The notes under the pieces were generated by a model, which had not been told where the DNA came from, did no database searches, and was given only the letters and a program-made list of their open reading frames with translations. Below are positions 32,939-41,671 of a stretch of DNA of 64,000 nucleotides, in pieces; position 1 is the stretch's first letter; each line of letters opens with the position of its first letter. Position numbers and translations under genes: made by a program. The DNA comes from Cellulosimicrobium arenosum (GTDB lineage Bacteria; Actinomycetota; Actinomycetes; Actinomycetales; Cellulomonadaceae): contig NZ_JACYHB010000003.1 in NCBI RefSeq assembly GCF_014837295.1, positions 124,001 to 188,000 on the forward strand, written 5' to 3'.

Positions 32939-33757
32939 GTGACCGACACGACTGAGCCCGTGGGGATCCTCGGCGGATCCGGCCTGTACCGACTCCTCGA
33001 CGCCCCGGAGCCCGTGGCGGTGGCGACGCCGTTCGGCGACCCGTCCGACCCGCCCAGCCGCGGCACCTTCGCCGGTCGGCCGGTGGTGTTCCTGCCCCGC
33101 CACGGAGCCGACCACCGATTCCCGCCGCATCGCGTCAACTACCGCGCGAACCTGTGGGCGCTGCGGTCCCTGGGGGTGCGGCAGGTCGTCGCGGCGTCGG
33201 CCGTGGGCGGGCTGAGGCCGGAGCTGACGGCGGGGACCGTCGTCGTGCCGGACCAGGTGGTGGACCGCACGTGGGGCCGCGAGCACACGGTGTACGACGG
33301 CGAGGGGCCGGTCGTGCACGTGCCGTTCGCCGACCCGTACTGCCCACGAGGGCGCCCCGTCGCGGTCCGTGCCGCGCGGGCGGGGACGCTGCCCGCCGTC
33401 GACGGCGGCACGATGGTCGTCATCCAGGGGCCGCGGTTCTCCAGCCGCGCCGAGTCGCGGCGCAACGCGGCGGAGGGCGGGAGCGTCGTCGGGATGACGG
33501 GGATGCCCGAGGCGGCGATCGCGCGCGAGCTCGCCCTCTGCTACACGTCGCTCGCGCTCGTCACGGACGCCGACGCAGGGGTCGACGTCGAGTCGTCGGT
33601 GACGCACGCGGCCGTGCTCGAGGCGTTCGCGCGCAACGTCGTCGCGCTGACGGCGGTGCTGCACGACGTCGTCGCGGCCCTGCCCGCCGACGACGACTGC
33701 CCCTGCCGCCACGTCCTGGACGGCCTGGACCTGCCGGCGTCCGTCGCCGGCCCGTGA
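32939..33757 (+). CDS. Purine nucleoside phosphorylase family 2, MTA-phosphorylase-like
   Basis: 272 residues. Cleaves purine nucleosides with phosphate; the MTA branch makes adenine and 5-methylthioribose-1-phosphate. Seen: GILGGSGLYRLL (phosphate loop), FLPRHGADHRFPPHRVNYRANLWALRSLG, VAASAVGGLRPEL, VIQGPRFSSRAESR, VVGMTGMPEAAIARELALCY and LVTDADAGVD, where the Asp pair fits 6-amino purines. Matches Rv0535 as recalled. The GTG at 32939 lies 7 nt after TAGCGT and is preferred over the GTG at 32930, which overlaps that box. A hairpin overlaps the stop. Confidence 0.85.
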   Translation: MTDTTEPVGILGGSGLYRLLDAPEPVAVATPFGDPSDPPSRGTFAGRPVVFLPRHGADHRFPPHRVNYRANLWALRSLGVRQVVAASAVGGLRPELTAGTVVVPDQVVDRTWGREHTVYDGEGPVVHVPFADPYCPRGRPVAVRAARAGTLPAVDGGTMVVIQGPRFSSRAESRRNAAEGGSVVGMTGMPEAAIARELALCYTSLALVTDADAGVDVESSVTHAAVLEAFARNVVALTAVLHDVVAALPADDDCPCRHVLDGLDLPASVAGP

Positions 33758-33783
33758 GACAGAACCGGGGGTTCTGTCTCACG
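33753..33783 (+). terminator. Perfect hairpin overlapping the phosphorylase stop codon
   Basis: CGTGAGACAGAACC (33753-33766) pairs perfectly with GGTTCTGTCTCACG (33770-33783) around GGG. Contains the TGA stop (33755-33757). Confidence 0.75.
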
Positions 33784-33863
33784 AGATGCACGGACGGGTG
33801 TCGGCAGGCGCTCGTGCGCCGGAGACGCGATGATCGAGGCGAACCGACCGTTGAGGAGCTCCC

Positions 33864-34925
33864 GTGCCCGTGCCCGACGCCGACCGGATCGTCCGCGCGG
33901 GAGCGCGAGCCTGGGCGGTCGTCGGGATCGTCGTGCTGTCCTGCATCGCGTACGCGGCGTTCGCCGCCCTCTCCGGCCTCGTCGTCCCGCTCGTGCTCGC
34001 CGCCGTCCTCGGGGTGCTGCTCCACCCGATCGTCGACCGGATGCAGCGGGCCGGCGTCCCGCGCGGTGTCGGGGCGTTCGCGGTGCTCGTCGGCCTCGGC
34101 GCGATCCTGGTGGCTGCCGTGTGGCTCACGGTCGTCGGCGTGCTCGACCAGTCGGAGGAGATCGCCGAGCGCGTCTCGACCGGTCTCGCGGAGGTCGACG
34201 CGCGCGTCGACGTCGACCTGTCCGCGATCCACGTCTCTCCCGACGCGCTCGCGGACGGCACGTCGAGAGCGATCGGCGGGATCGCCGGGCTGTTCGGCAG
34301 CGTGTTCTCGAGCCTGGCCGCGTTCCTCGTGGGGACGGGCATCGCCGTCTTCTTCCTGTACTACGTCCTCGCGGACTGGACGGCGATCGAGACCGCGACG
34401 GCGCGGTACACGCGCATCGGCCGGACGGCGGGGGCGGTCGTCCTCGACGAGGCCGCGACGACGCTCGGCCGGTACTTCGGCGCGCTGACCCTCTCGAGCG
34501 CGCTCACGGCCGTCGTCATCGGTGCGGCGGCGGTCCTGCTCGACGTGCCGCTCGCCGCCTCGATCGCGCTCGTCACGTTCGTCACGTCCTACGTCCCGTA
34601 CATCGGCGCGATCTTCTCCGGCGCGTTCGCGGTGCTCATCGCGCTCGGCGCGGAGGGGCCCGGTGCGGCGCTCTGGCTCCTGGCGGTCATCCTGCTCGTC
34701 CAGAGCGTGGTGCAGACCCTCGTGCTCACCAAGCTCTCGAGCGACCGCCTGCGGCTGCATCCCATCGTGAACCTCGCGTCGACCATCGTCGGCGCCGCGC
34801 TCGCCGGGCTGCTCGGGGCCATGCTGTCCGCACCGGTGACGGTGATGGTCCGTGACGCCGCCGCCCACAGCGCGCCCGGGTCCGAGCAGGACGCGGCGAA
34901 CGCGCAAGACGACGACGGGGCCTAG
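33864..34925 (+). CDS. AI-2E family (PerM-like) transporter
   Basis: 353 residues, seven to eight helices with the family order: two N-terminal helices, VLLHPIVDRMQRAGVPRG, a soluble loop (about 90-140), VGTGIAVFFLYYVLADW, then TFVTSYVPYIGAIFSG and LVQSVVQTLVLTKL near the end. GTG preceded by GAGGAG. The family covers autoinducer-2 exporters and Na/H antiporters; substrate not readable from sequence. Confidence 0.88.
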   Translation: MPVPDADRIVRAGARAWAVVGIVVLSCIAYAAFAALSGLVVPLVLAAVLGVLLHPIVDRMQRAGVPRGVGAFAVLVGLGAILVAAVWLTVVGVLDQSEEIAERVSTGLAEVDARVDVDLSAIHVSPDALADGTSRAIGGIAGLFGSVFSSLAAFLVGTGIAVFFLYYVLADWTAIETATARYTRIGRTAGAVVLDEAATTLGRYFGALTLSSALTAVVIGAAAVLLDVPLAASIALVTFVTSYVPYIGAIFSGAFAVLIALGAEGPGAALWLLAVILLVQSVVQTLVLTKLSSDRLRLHPIVNLASTIVGAALAGLLGAMLSAPVTVMVRDAAAHSAPGSEQDAANAQDDDGA

Positions 34926-34934
34926 GCTCGGGGC

Positions 34935-36215
34935 ATGGAACTGGAAGAACGCCTTGCCGTCTTCATCGACTACGAGAACCTCGCGCTCGGTGCGCGTGAG
35001 CACCTGGGCGGGATGGCGTTCGACTTCGGGCCGATCGCCGACGCGCTCGCAGCGCGGGGCCGGGTCGTCGTCCGCCGCGCGTACGCGGACTGGTCGTACT
35101 TCGACGAGGACCGCCGCTCCCTGACGCGCCACCAGGTCGAGCTCATCGAGATGCCGCAGCGCATGGGCGCCTCGCGCAAGAACGCGGCCGACATCAAGAT
35201 GGTCGTCGACGCGATCGAGATGTCGTTCGAGCGCGAGTACATTTCGACCTTCGTCATGTGTACGGGCGACTCCGACTTCTCCCCGCTGGTGCACAAGCTG
35301 CGCGAGCTCAACAAGCGCGTCATCGGGGTCGGGGTCGAGAAGTCGACGTCCCGCCTGCTGCCGCCCGCGTGCGACGAGTTCCTCTTCTACGACCGCCTCG
35401 AGGGCGTCGACATCCCCGACGAGCCGGCGCCCCGGTCCGTCCGCCCCGGTGTGAGCATCCCCCAGTCGAAGGGCCGACGACGCGGTGGCTCGTCCGCGGG
35501 CAGCGCGAGCGAGAGGCCGGCGAGGGCAGCCAAGTCGTCGGGGTCGCGCGAGGACTCGGCGCGCGCCGCCGCGTCGGCGCTCGTCGGCGCCGGCGAGGGC
35601 GTGCCGAGCGAGGAGTCGTCGCCCGTCGCCGACGAGGCCGCCGAGGCGGTCATCGGCGGAGCGGTGCCGACGACCGTGCCCGCGGGCGCGTCGCCCGAGC
35701 AGGACGGCAGTCACGACGAGAGCGACGACGCGCCGTCGGCCGACGACCTGCCGATGGAGGTCCGGGTCGCCCAGACCCTGGCCGACCTCGCGAAGTCCAC
35801 CGGCGGTGCAGTCACCGCGTCCGTGCTCAAGCGGACGCTGCTGCGCAAGGACCCGACCTTCAGCGAGGCCGACTACGGGTTCCGGACGTTCGGCGAGTTC
35901 GTCCGCTTCCTCGCGGACCGCGGCTTCGTCGAGCTGGCCCAGGGCCCCTCGACCGGGGACCCCGAGGTGTCGCTGCCCGCTCAGGGTGACACCACGTCCG
36001 CGTTCGCGCTCCTGCGCACCGTGGTCCAGGACGAGGGCGGGTCCGCGCCGCTCTCGGGCCTGAAGAACGCGATCCGCAAGAACCGGCCCGACTTCAGCGA
36101 GAAGGCGCTCGGCTACCGCGGGTTCCTCCAGTTCTGCAAGGCCGCCCAGGCCTCCGGCGCGGTCGACCTCGCGTGGGACGACGACGCCGACGACTACCTC
36201 GTCACCGCGGCCTGA
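34935..36215 (+). CDS. NYN-domain ribonuclease-like protein with two LOTUS (OST-HTH) domains
   Basis: 426 residues. NYN/PIN-like domain 1-150: the acidic residues in AVFIDYENLA (D11), KNAADIKMVVDAI and MCTGDSDFSPLV form the metal site of RNA-cutting PIN folds. A charged, Ser/Ala-rich linker (160-270) leads to two OST-HTH/LOTUS domains, about 272-345 (TLADLAKSTGGAVTASVLKR, TFSEADYGFRTFGEFVRFL) and 353-422 (SAPLSGLKNAIRKNRPDFSE, GYRGFLQFCK), which bind RNA or partner proteins. Leaderless ATG 6 nt after TAGGCT. Likely RNA decay or processing; target unknown. Confidence 0.9.
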   Translation: MELEERLAVFIDYENLALGAREHLGGMAFDFGPIADALAARGRVVVRRAYADWSYFDEDRRSLTRHQVELIEMPQRMGASRKNAADIKMVVDAIEMSFEREYISTFVMCTGDSDFSPLVHKLRELNKRVIGVGVEKSTSRLLPPACDEFLFYDRLEGVDIPDEPAPRSVRPGVSIPQSKGRRRGGSSAGSASERPARAAKSSGSREDSARAAASALVGAGEGVPSEESSPVADEAAEAVIGGAVPTTVPAGASPEQDGSHDESDDAPSADDLPMEVRVAQTLADLAKSTGGAVTASVLKRTLLRKDPTFSEADYGFRTFGEFVRFLADRGFVELAQGPSTGDPEVSLPAQGDTTSAFALLRTVVQDEGGSAPLSGLKNAIRKNRPDFSEKALGYRGFLQFCKAAQASGAVDLAWDDDADDYLVTAA

Positions 36216-36325
36216 CACCGGGGGCGGTCAGCCGGTCCACGGCGGGCAAGAGGTTCGTCGTCCGGGGCCGCCGCCTCGCAGCGGACCGGTGATGGTCGTC
36301 CTGGCCCGGCCGTGACCGACGCGGC

Positions 36326-37570
36326 TCAGACCGTGTCGACGATCCCGTCGTTCGGGAGGTCGCGACGCTCGTCGTCCGGGCGTCGCGACTCCCCGCCCCG
36401 GCCGTCGCGACCGGCCGCTCCGTCGTCTCCGCGCCGACGGAGCCGGCTCGCGATCATCGGCAGGACGATCACGGACAGCACGCCAGCCCCGACGAGGGCC
36501 GCGCCGATGTCGGTCGGCATGGAACCGTCGTCGACGGCGATCTCGGTGAGCGCGACGAGCAGGGGGAGGGTCGTCGTGGAGTAGAGCGCTGCCTGGACGC
36601 GCTCGCCGCCGGGCAGCTCGCGCCGGAACCACAGCAGCACGGGGCCGCCGCGGACCACGAGCATCGCGACCAGGAACGCGAGCGGCAGCACAGGGTTGGA
36701 GACGATCGAGTCGACGTCCAGCCCCATGCCCGAGCTGACGAAGAACACCGGGATGAACACTCCCCACGCGACGGCGTCGAGCTTCTTCTCGAGCGCGACG
36801 ACGTCGCCCGGCGCCCAGCGGCGCAGCACCATCCCGCCGACGAACGCGCCCAGCACCGCGTCGAAGCCGAGGGACTGCGCGAGAGCGAGCAGCCCGACCA
36901 GCAGGAGGACGGTCAGTCGCAGCGTGCTCTGCCCGGTGCCGTGCTCGGACAGCGACATGAGGAAGCGGCCCCGCAGGCTCGTGAAGCGCTCGGGGATGGC
37001 GGCGATCGCCAGCGTGAGCACGGCGAAGACCCCCAGCAGGACCGTCGCCGTCCCCGAGTTCCGCGTCCCGAGCAGGACAGCCATCGCGACGATCGGTCCC
37101 AGCTCGCCGATCGCGCCCAGCACGAGGACGGACCGGCCGAGCCGCGAGTCGAGCACGCCGTCGTCCTTGAGGATGGGCAGGACCACGCCGAGAGCGGTCG
37201 TCGTCAGCGCGATCGCGCCGGCGGCCAGCAGCTCGGACGGCTGGTGGCCGGGGAGCAGCAGCAGGGCCGCCCCGGCCAGGGCGAACGACGTCACCCACGC
37301 CCCGCCCGCGCGCCGCCCGACCTTCTGGCGCAGGAGGTTCGGCTCGAGCTCGTAGCCCGCCAGGAGGAACAGGAAGCCCATGCCGAGGTCGGACAGCAGG
37401 GTGACCGAGGCGGGGTCCGACAGCTCCATGAGCTGCGGACCGATCAGGACGCCGCCCAGGAGCAGCAGCACGACCTGCGGCACGCGGGCGTTCACGGGCA
37501 TGAGCCTCGCGAGGAGCGGTGCGACGAGCGCGACGACGAAGACGGGCACCAGAGCCGCGTAGGGGTTCAT
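36326..37570 (-). CDS. CPA2 family cation:proton antiporter
   Basis: 414 residues, 12-13 helices ending in a charged 35-residue tail. Seen: VPQVVLLLLGGVLIGPQ, FLFLLAGYELEP, LTTTALGVVLPIL, FDAVLGAFVGGMVLRRW and WGVFIPVFFVSSGMGLD, typical KefB/GerN-like antiporters exchanging Na+ or K+ for protons. ATG 37570 chosen for AGGAAG 8 nt upstream. No TrkA-N domain, so regulation must come from elsewhere. Divergent from the 8-oxoguanine deaminase gene. Confidence 0.9.
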   Translation of the reverse strand: MNPYAALVPVFVVALVAPLLARLMPVNARVPQVVLLLLGGVLIGPQLMELSDPASVTLLSDLGMGFLFLLAGYELEPNLLRQKVGRRAGGAWVTSFALAGAALLLLPGHQPSELLAAGAIALTTTALGVVLPILKDDGVLDSRLGRSVLVLGAIGELGPIVAMAVLLGTRNSGTATVLLGVFAVLTLAIAAIPERFTSLRGRFLMSLSEHGTGQSTLRLTVLLLVGLLALAQSLGFDAVLGAFVGGMVLRRWAPGDVVALEKKLDAVAWGVFIPVFFVSSGMGLDVDSIVSNPVLPLAFLVAMLVVRGGPVLLWFRRELPGGERVQAALYSTTTLPLLVALTEIAVDDGSMPTDIGAALVGAGVLSVIVLPMIASRLRRRGDDGAAGRDGRGGESRRPDDERRDLPNDGIVDTV

Positions 37571-37668
37571 CGATGCTTCCTGGGTCGGGGCCCTGTGGGG
37601 CACGTCCTGCTGAGAGCGAGCACAAGCATCCCACCTCGCGGGGCGAAGGACCCGGCGGCCCGGTCCTG

Positions 37669-37698
37669 TTGACGCGGGGCCGGGCGGGTGAATACCGT
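37669..37698 (+). promoter_or_regulatory. Promoter of the 8-oxoguanine deaminase gene
   Basis: TTGACG (37669-37674), an 18-bp spacer and TACCGT (37693-37698). The leader is then about 98 nt before the ATG with AGGAGG. Confidence 0.55.
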
Positions 37699-37802
37699 CG
37701 TCGGAGCCGCGGCACGCCGCCGTCGGCCCCTGGATCGGCAGACAGGACCACTGAGCCGGCGCGACGACGCCGGGGGGTGCCGCCGTCTACCAGGAGGCAC
37801 TC

Positions 37803-39161
37803 ATGACCCGGACCTGGATCCGCAACCCGCTCGGCGTCTTCACCGCGGACGACTCGCCGGACGCACCCGACGCCCGCGGCGGCGTCGTCGTCGAGGACGG
37901 CGTGGTCGTCGAGCTCGTCGGCGCGGGCGGTTCGCCCGCGGCGCCGACCGACGAGTCGTTCGACGCGTCGCAGCACGTGCTCACGCCCGGGCTGATCAAC
38001 ACCCACCACCACTTCTACCAGACCCTCACGCGCGCCTGGGGGCCCGTCGCGGACGCCCCGCTGTTCCCGTGGCTGCAGAACCTGTACCCGGTGTGGGCGC
38101 GCCTGACCCCGCGGGACCACGAGCTCGCGACGACGGTGGCGCTCGCCGAGCTCCTGCTCTCGGGGTGCACCACGGCCGCCGACCACCACTACGTCTTCCC
38201 CGCCGGGCTCGACGACGCGATCGACATCCAGGTCGAGGCCGTGCGCCGGCTCGGGATGCGCGCGACGCTCACGCGCGGGTCCATGACGCTCGGCCAGGAC
38301 GACGGCGGCCTGCCGCCCCAGTCCGTCGTGCAGAGTCTCGACGTGATCCTCGAGGACTCGCGCCGGCTCGTGGACACGTTCCACGAGCGCGGACCCGGGG
38401 CGCAGGTGCAGATCGCGTTCGCGCCGTGCTCGCCGTTCTCGGTGACGACCGACGCGATGCGCGAGAGCGCGGCGCTCGCCGAGGAGCTCGACGTGCGCCT
38501 GCACACCCACCTCGCCGAGACGATCGACGAGGAGGACTTCTGCCGCGAGCGCTTCGGGATGCGCACCGTCGACTACCTCGAGTCCGTCGGCTGGCTCACG
38601 GACCGCGCGTGGCTGGGCCACGGCATCCACTTCGACGACGAGGAGATCCGCCGCCTCGGGGCCGCGGGGACCGGCGTGGCGCACTGCCCGACGTCGAACA
38701 TGCGCCTCGCGTCCGGGATCGCCCGGGCCGTGGAGCTCGAGGACGCGGGCGCGCCCGTCGGGCTGGGGGTGGACGGGTCGGCGTCGAACGACGCGTCCAC
38801 GATGATCCTGGAGGCCCGACAGGCCCTCTACCTGCAGCGGCTCAAGTACGGCGCGGACATCCCGGTCACGCGTGCGCTCGGGTGGGGCACGCGCGGCTCC
38901 GCGCGCGTCCTGGGGCGCGACGACGTCGGAGTGCTCGCCGTCGGCAAGCAGGCGGACCTCGCGCTGTGGCGGCTCGACGAGCTGCGGTTCTCCGGGACGC
39001 ACGACCCGGTCGCAGCGCTGCTGCTGTGCGGTGCGGACCGCGCGGACCGCGTCATGGTGGGCGGGCAGTGGCGCGTGGTCGACGGCGCGATCCCGGACCT
39101 GGACCTGCACGCCCTGATCGCGGAGCACTCGACGGCAGCCCACCGCCTCGTCGCGGGCTGA
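37803..39161 (+). CDS. 8-oxoguanine deaminase (amidohydrolase superfamily)
   Basis: 452 residues. Hydrolyses 8-oxoguanine (and guanine-like bases) to urate-type products with a zinc site. Seen: LINTHHHFYQTLTRAWG (metal-binding His, about 65-81), RLHTHLAET (about 236), LGHGIHFDDEEIRRLG (His about 275), HCPTSNMRLASGIA and VGLGVDGSASNDAS (Asp about 323). FPWLQNLYPVWARLTP matches the guanine/8-oxoguanine deaminase group rather than the SAH/cytosine groups. ATG with AGGAGG upstream. The NCS2 permease downstream suggests uptake and breakdown of oxidised purines. Confidence 0.9.
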   Translation: MTRTWIRNPLGVFTADDSPDAPDARGGVVVEDGVVVELVGAGGSPAAPTDESFDASQHVLTPGLINTHHHFYQTLTRAWGPVADAPLFPWLQNLYPVWARLTPRDHELATTVALAELLLSGCTTAADHHYVFPAGLDDAIDIQVEAVRRLGMRATLTRGSMTLGQDDGGLPPQSVVQSLDVILEDSRRLVDTFHERGPGAQVQIAFAPCSPFSVTTDAMRESAALAEELDVRLHTHLAETIDEEDFCRERFGMRTVDYLESVGWLTDRAWLGHGIHFDDEEIRRLGAAGTGVAHCPTSNMRLASGIARAVELEDAGAPVGLGVDGSASNDASTMILEARQALYLQRLKYGADIPVTRALGWGTRGSARVLGRDDVGVLAVGKQADLALWRLDELRFSGTHDPVAALLLCGADRADRVMVGGQWRVVDGAIPDLDLHALIAEHSTAAHRLVAG

Positions 39162-39194
39162 CCCTCCTCGCAGACGACCCCTCGCCCCCCACGT

Positions 39195-39238
39195 CTGTCA
39201 GCACCGGGTGACTCTCGGGGCTCACCAGGTGCTGACAG
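39195..39238 (+). terminator. Terminator hairpin after the deaminase gene
   Basis: CTGTCAGCACC-G-GGTGA (39195-39211) pairs with TCACC-A-GGTGCTGACAG (39222-39238): 16 pairs and one mismatch around a 10-nt loop, 34 bp past the stop. Confidence 0.75.
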
Positions 39239-39293
39239 CTCGCTCCGGGCGGTTCGCGTTCCTGCTGGCGGGGAGCGAGTTTCGCCCAGGGAC

Positions 39294-39322
39294 TTGACAC
39301 ACGTCACACTGAGAGTTCGAAT
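39294..39322 (+). promoter_or_regulatory. Promoter of the NCS2 permease gene
   Basis: TTGACA (39294-39299), 17-bp spacer, TCGAAT (39317-39322). The only perfect TTGACA -35 hexamer I noticed in an intergenic region of this window. Confidence 0.6.
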
Positions 39323-39331
39323 AGTGGAAGT

Positions 39332-39353
39332 GTTCTTCCGCTCAGCGGAAAAC
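39332..39353. promoter_or_regulatory. Operator-like palindrome at the permease transcription start
   Basis: TTCCGC-TCA-GCGGAA (39336-39350), extended by GTT and AAC with one bulged C. It begins about 10 bp after the -10, so a bound repressor would block initiation. Symmetry and size fit IclR- or GntR-type regulators of purine genes; the regulator is not in the window. Confidence 0.6.
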
Positions 39354-39372
39354 AGCGACGAGGAGGTCCGCT

Positions 39373-40866
39373 ATGAACGAACCAGTTGCCACGGCCGGTC
39401 CCGTGCCGGGCCGACCGGAGGACGAACGTCTCCGGATCGGCCCCACGTTCGGGTACGGGTTCCAGCACGTCCTGACGATGTACGGGGGCATCATCGCCCC
39501 GCCCCTCATCGTGGGCTCGGCCGCAGGGCTCACCCCCGCCGAGATCGGCACGCTGGTCGCCGCGTCGCTGTTCATGGGCGGGCTCGCGACGATCCTGCAG
39601 ACCCTCGGCATCCCGTTCTTCGGCTCGCAGCTGCCCCTGGTGCAGGGTGTGTCGTTCGCGGGCGTGTCGACGATGATCGCGATCGTCGGTGGTGGCGGCG
39701 GCATCCAGAGCGTCTTCGGCGCCGTCATCGTCGCCTCCGCGGTGGGGCTGCTGATCACCCCGTTCTTCGCGCAGATCATCCGGTTCTTCCCGCCCGTGGT
39801 CACCGGCGTCGTCATCACCACGATCGGCCTGACGCTGATGCCCGTCGCCGCGAACTGGGCGATGGGCGGCAACGCCGAGGCACCGGGCTACGGCTCGGTC
39901 AGCAACATCGGCCTCGCCGGACTGACGTTCCTCATCGTGATCCTGCTGTCGAAGGTCGGGTCCGGCACGGTCTCACGCCTGTCGATCCTGCTCGCCATCG
40001 TCATCGGCACGCTGGTCGCTCTCCTGACCGGCCAGGCCGACTTCGCGGGCGTCGGCGAGGGTCCGATCGCCGCGTTCCCGGACTTCCTCGGCTTCGGTGC
40101 CCCGACGTTCCAGGTCGCCGCGATCATCTCCATGCTCATCGTCATCCTGGTCACGCTCACCGAGACCACCGCCGACATCATCGCCGTCGGCGAGATCGTC
40201 GACACCAAGGTGGACCGCAAGCGCATCGCCGACGGCCTGCGCGCCGACATGGCGTCCTCCGTGGTCTCGCCGTTCTTCGGGTCGTTCACGCAGTCCGCGT
40301 TCGCGCAGAACGTCGGCCTCGTCGCGATCACCGGCATCAAGTCCCGGTTCGTCGTCTCGGCCGGCGGAGCGATCCTCGTCGTCCTGGGCCTGCTGCCGGT
40401 GCTCGGGCGCGTCGTCGCCGCCGTCCCCACGCCCGTCCTCGGTGGCGCCGGCGTGGTGCTCTTCGGCTCGGTCGCCGCATCCGGGATCCGGACGCTCGCG
40501 AAGGTCGACTACTCGAACTCGATGAACCTCATCATCGTCGCGGCGTCGATCTCGTTCGGCATGATCCCCATCGCCAAGCCCGACTTCTACGACCAGTTCC
40601 CCGAGTGGTTCGGCGTCATCTTCCACTCCGGCATCAGCTCGGCCGCGCTCATGGCCATCCTGCTGAACATCCTGTTCAACCACATCAAGGTCGGCACGCC
40701 GAAGAATCCGTCGGTGTTCGCCGCCGGCACCGACCGGGGGACCAGTGCGGTCGAGGACGACGACCTCGAGGACCTCGAGGACGACGGCGTCCTCAACAAG
40801 TCCAACCGGCGCCGTCCGCCCTCGTCGACCGAGGCGACCCCGCCGACGGACCCGGCGGCCCCGTAG
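39373..40866 (+). CDS. Uracil-xanthine (NCS2) permease
   Basis: 497 residues, about 14 helices with a charged, Asp/Glu-rich C-terminal tail. Seen: GFQHVLTMYGGIIAPPLIVG (TM1), GVSFAGVSTMIAIVGGGGG, ALSTLT-equivalent TLTETTADIIAVGEIV, and the family signature QNVGLVAITGIKSRFVV with the Gln-Asn and Ser-Arg pair. Imports a purine base by proton symport; the neighbouring deaminase suggests guanine, xanthine or 8-oxoguanine. AGGAGG 7 nt before ATG. Confidence 0.92.
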   Translation: MNEPVATAGPVPGRPEDERLRIGPTFGYGFQHVLTMYGGIIAPPLIVGSAAGLTPAEIGTLVAASLFMGGLATILQTLGIPFFGSQLPLVQGVSFAGVSTMIAIVGGGGGIQSVFGAVIVASAVGLLITPFFAQIIRFFPPVVTGVVITTIGLTLMPVAANWAMGGNAEAPGYGSVSNIGLAGLTFLIVILLSKVGSGTVSRLSILLAIVIGTLVALLTGQADFAGVGEGPIAAFPDFLGFGAPTFQVAAIISMLIVILVTLTETTADIIAVGEIVDTKVDRKRIADGLRADMASSVVSPFFGSFTQSAFAQNVGLVAITGIKSRFVVSAGGAILVVLGLLPVLGRVVAAVPTPVLGGAGVVLFGSVAASGIRTLAKVDYSNSMNLIIVAASISFGMIPIAKPDFYDQFPEWFGVIFHSGISSAALMAILLNILFNHIKVGTPKNPSVFAAGTDRGTSAVEDDDLEDLEDDGVLNKSNRRRPPSSTEATPPTDPAAP

Positions 40867-40913
40867 GGCCCGCGCCGGGCGGACCGCGCGGCCCAGCGCC
40901 GTGCCCGACGACG

Positions 40914-40951
40914 CCCCGCGCCCTGGCGAGCGACCCTCGCCGGGGGCGGGG
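40914..40951 (+). terminator. Terminator hairpin after the permease gene
   Basis: CCCCGCGCCCTGGCGAG (40914-40930) faces CTCGCCGGGGGCGGGG (40936-40951), a GC-rich stem with small bulges and a 5-nt loop, 48 bp past the stop. Confidence 0.65.
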
Positions 40952-41011
40952 CTCCGTCGCGCCTCGATCAGGTTGCGCACCCGTGCAACACAGACGGTGC
41001 ACAATGAGCCG

Positions 41012-41656
41012 ATGACCTACCGGGTGCTGAAGCTCATCCTGTCGCTGCTGGCGTACGCGCTGCTGCGGCCGCAGGTGACCGGCCGGAACAACGTGCCGCG
41101 CAGCGGACCGGTGATCCTGGCGAGCAACCACCTGTCGTTCATCGACTCCCTCCTCATCCCGATCGTCGCTCCGCGCCACGTCACGTTCCTGGCGAAGTCC
41201 GAGTACTTCACCGGCCGCGGGATCAAGGGGGGCCTGTCCCGCTGGTTCTTCACCAAGATGGGGCACATCCCCGTGCAGCGCGACGACCCACGCGCCGGCC
41301 AGCGCTCGCTCGAGGACGCGCTCGCGGTGCTCAATCAGGGCGGGGTGTTCGGCATCTACCCGGAGGGCACGCGCTCGCGCGACGGGAGGCTCCACAAGGG
41401 GCACACCGGGGTCGCGTGGCTCGCGCTCGCCGGGCACGCGCCCGTCGTCCCCGTCGCGGTCCGCGGCACGGACAAGGTGCAGCCGGTGGGCGCGCGGATG
41501 CCGCGCATCCACCGCGTCCAGGTGCACTTCGGCGTCGCCATCCAGCCGACGCGCCAGATCACGTCGGGCGCCAAGCCAGCCCAGGCGCGCCGCGAGCTCA
41601 CGAACGAGGTCATGGAGTCCATCCACCGCCTCAGCGGCCAAGACCTCGCGGCCTAA
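41012..41656 (+). CDS. 1-acyl-glycerol-3-phosphate acyltransferase (PlsC-like)
   Basis: 214 residues. One N-terminal hydrophobic segment, then the acyltransferase blocks: SNHLSFIDSLLIP (catalytic HxxxxD), RGIKGGLSRWFFTKMGHIPVQRD, GGVFGIYPEGTRSRDGRLHKGHTGVAWLAL (EGTRS block) and APVVPVAVRG. Adds the second acyl chain in phosphatidic acid synthesis at the inner membrane. ATG 6 nt after CACAAT, so probably leaderless. It converges with the ZIP gene across palindrome copy C. Confidence 0.92.
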   Translation: MTYRVLKLILSLLAYALLRPQVTGRNNVPRSGPVILASNHLSFIDSLLIPIVAPRHVTFLAKSEYFTGRGIKGGLSRWFFTKMGHIPVQRDDPRAGQRSLEDALAVLNQGGVFGIYPEGTRSRDGRLHKGHTGVAWLALAGHAPVVPVAVRGTDKVQPVGARMPRIHRVQVHFGVAIQPTRQITSGAKPAQARRELTNEVMESIHRLSGQDLAA

Positions 41657-41671
41657 CCGCCCCAAGCCCCG

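Noticed and set aside
36216-36325. Terminator or palindrome copy between NYN-LOTUS and CPA2 genes
   Set aside because: Only short CCGGTCC/GGACCGG arms with a long loop; it does not match the convergent-junction palindrome family although the genes converge.
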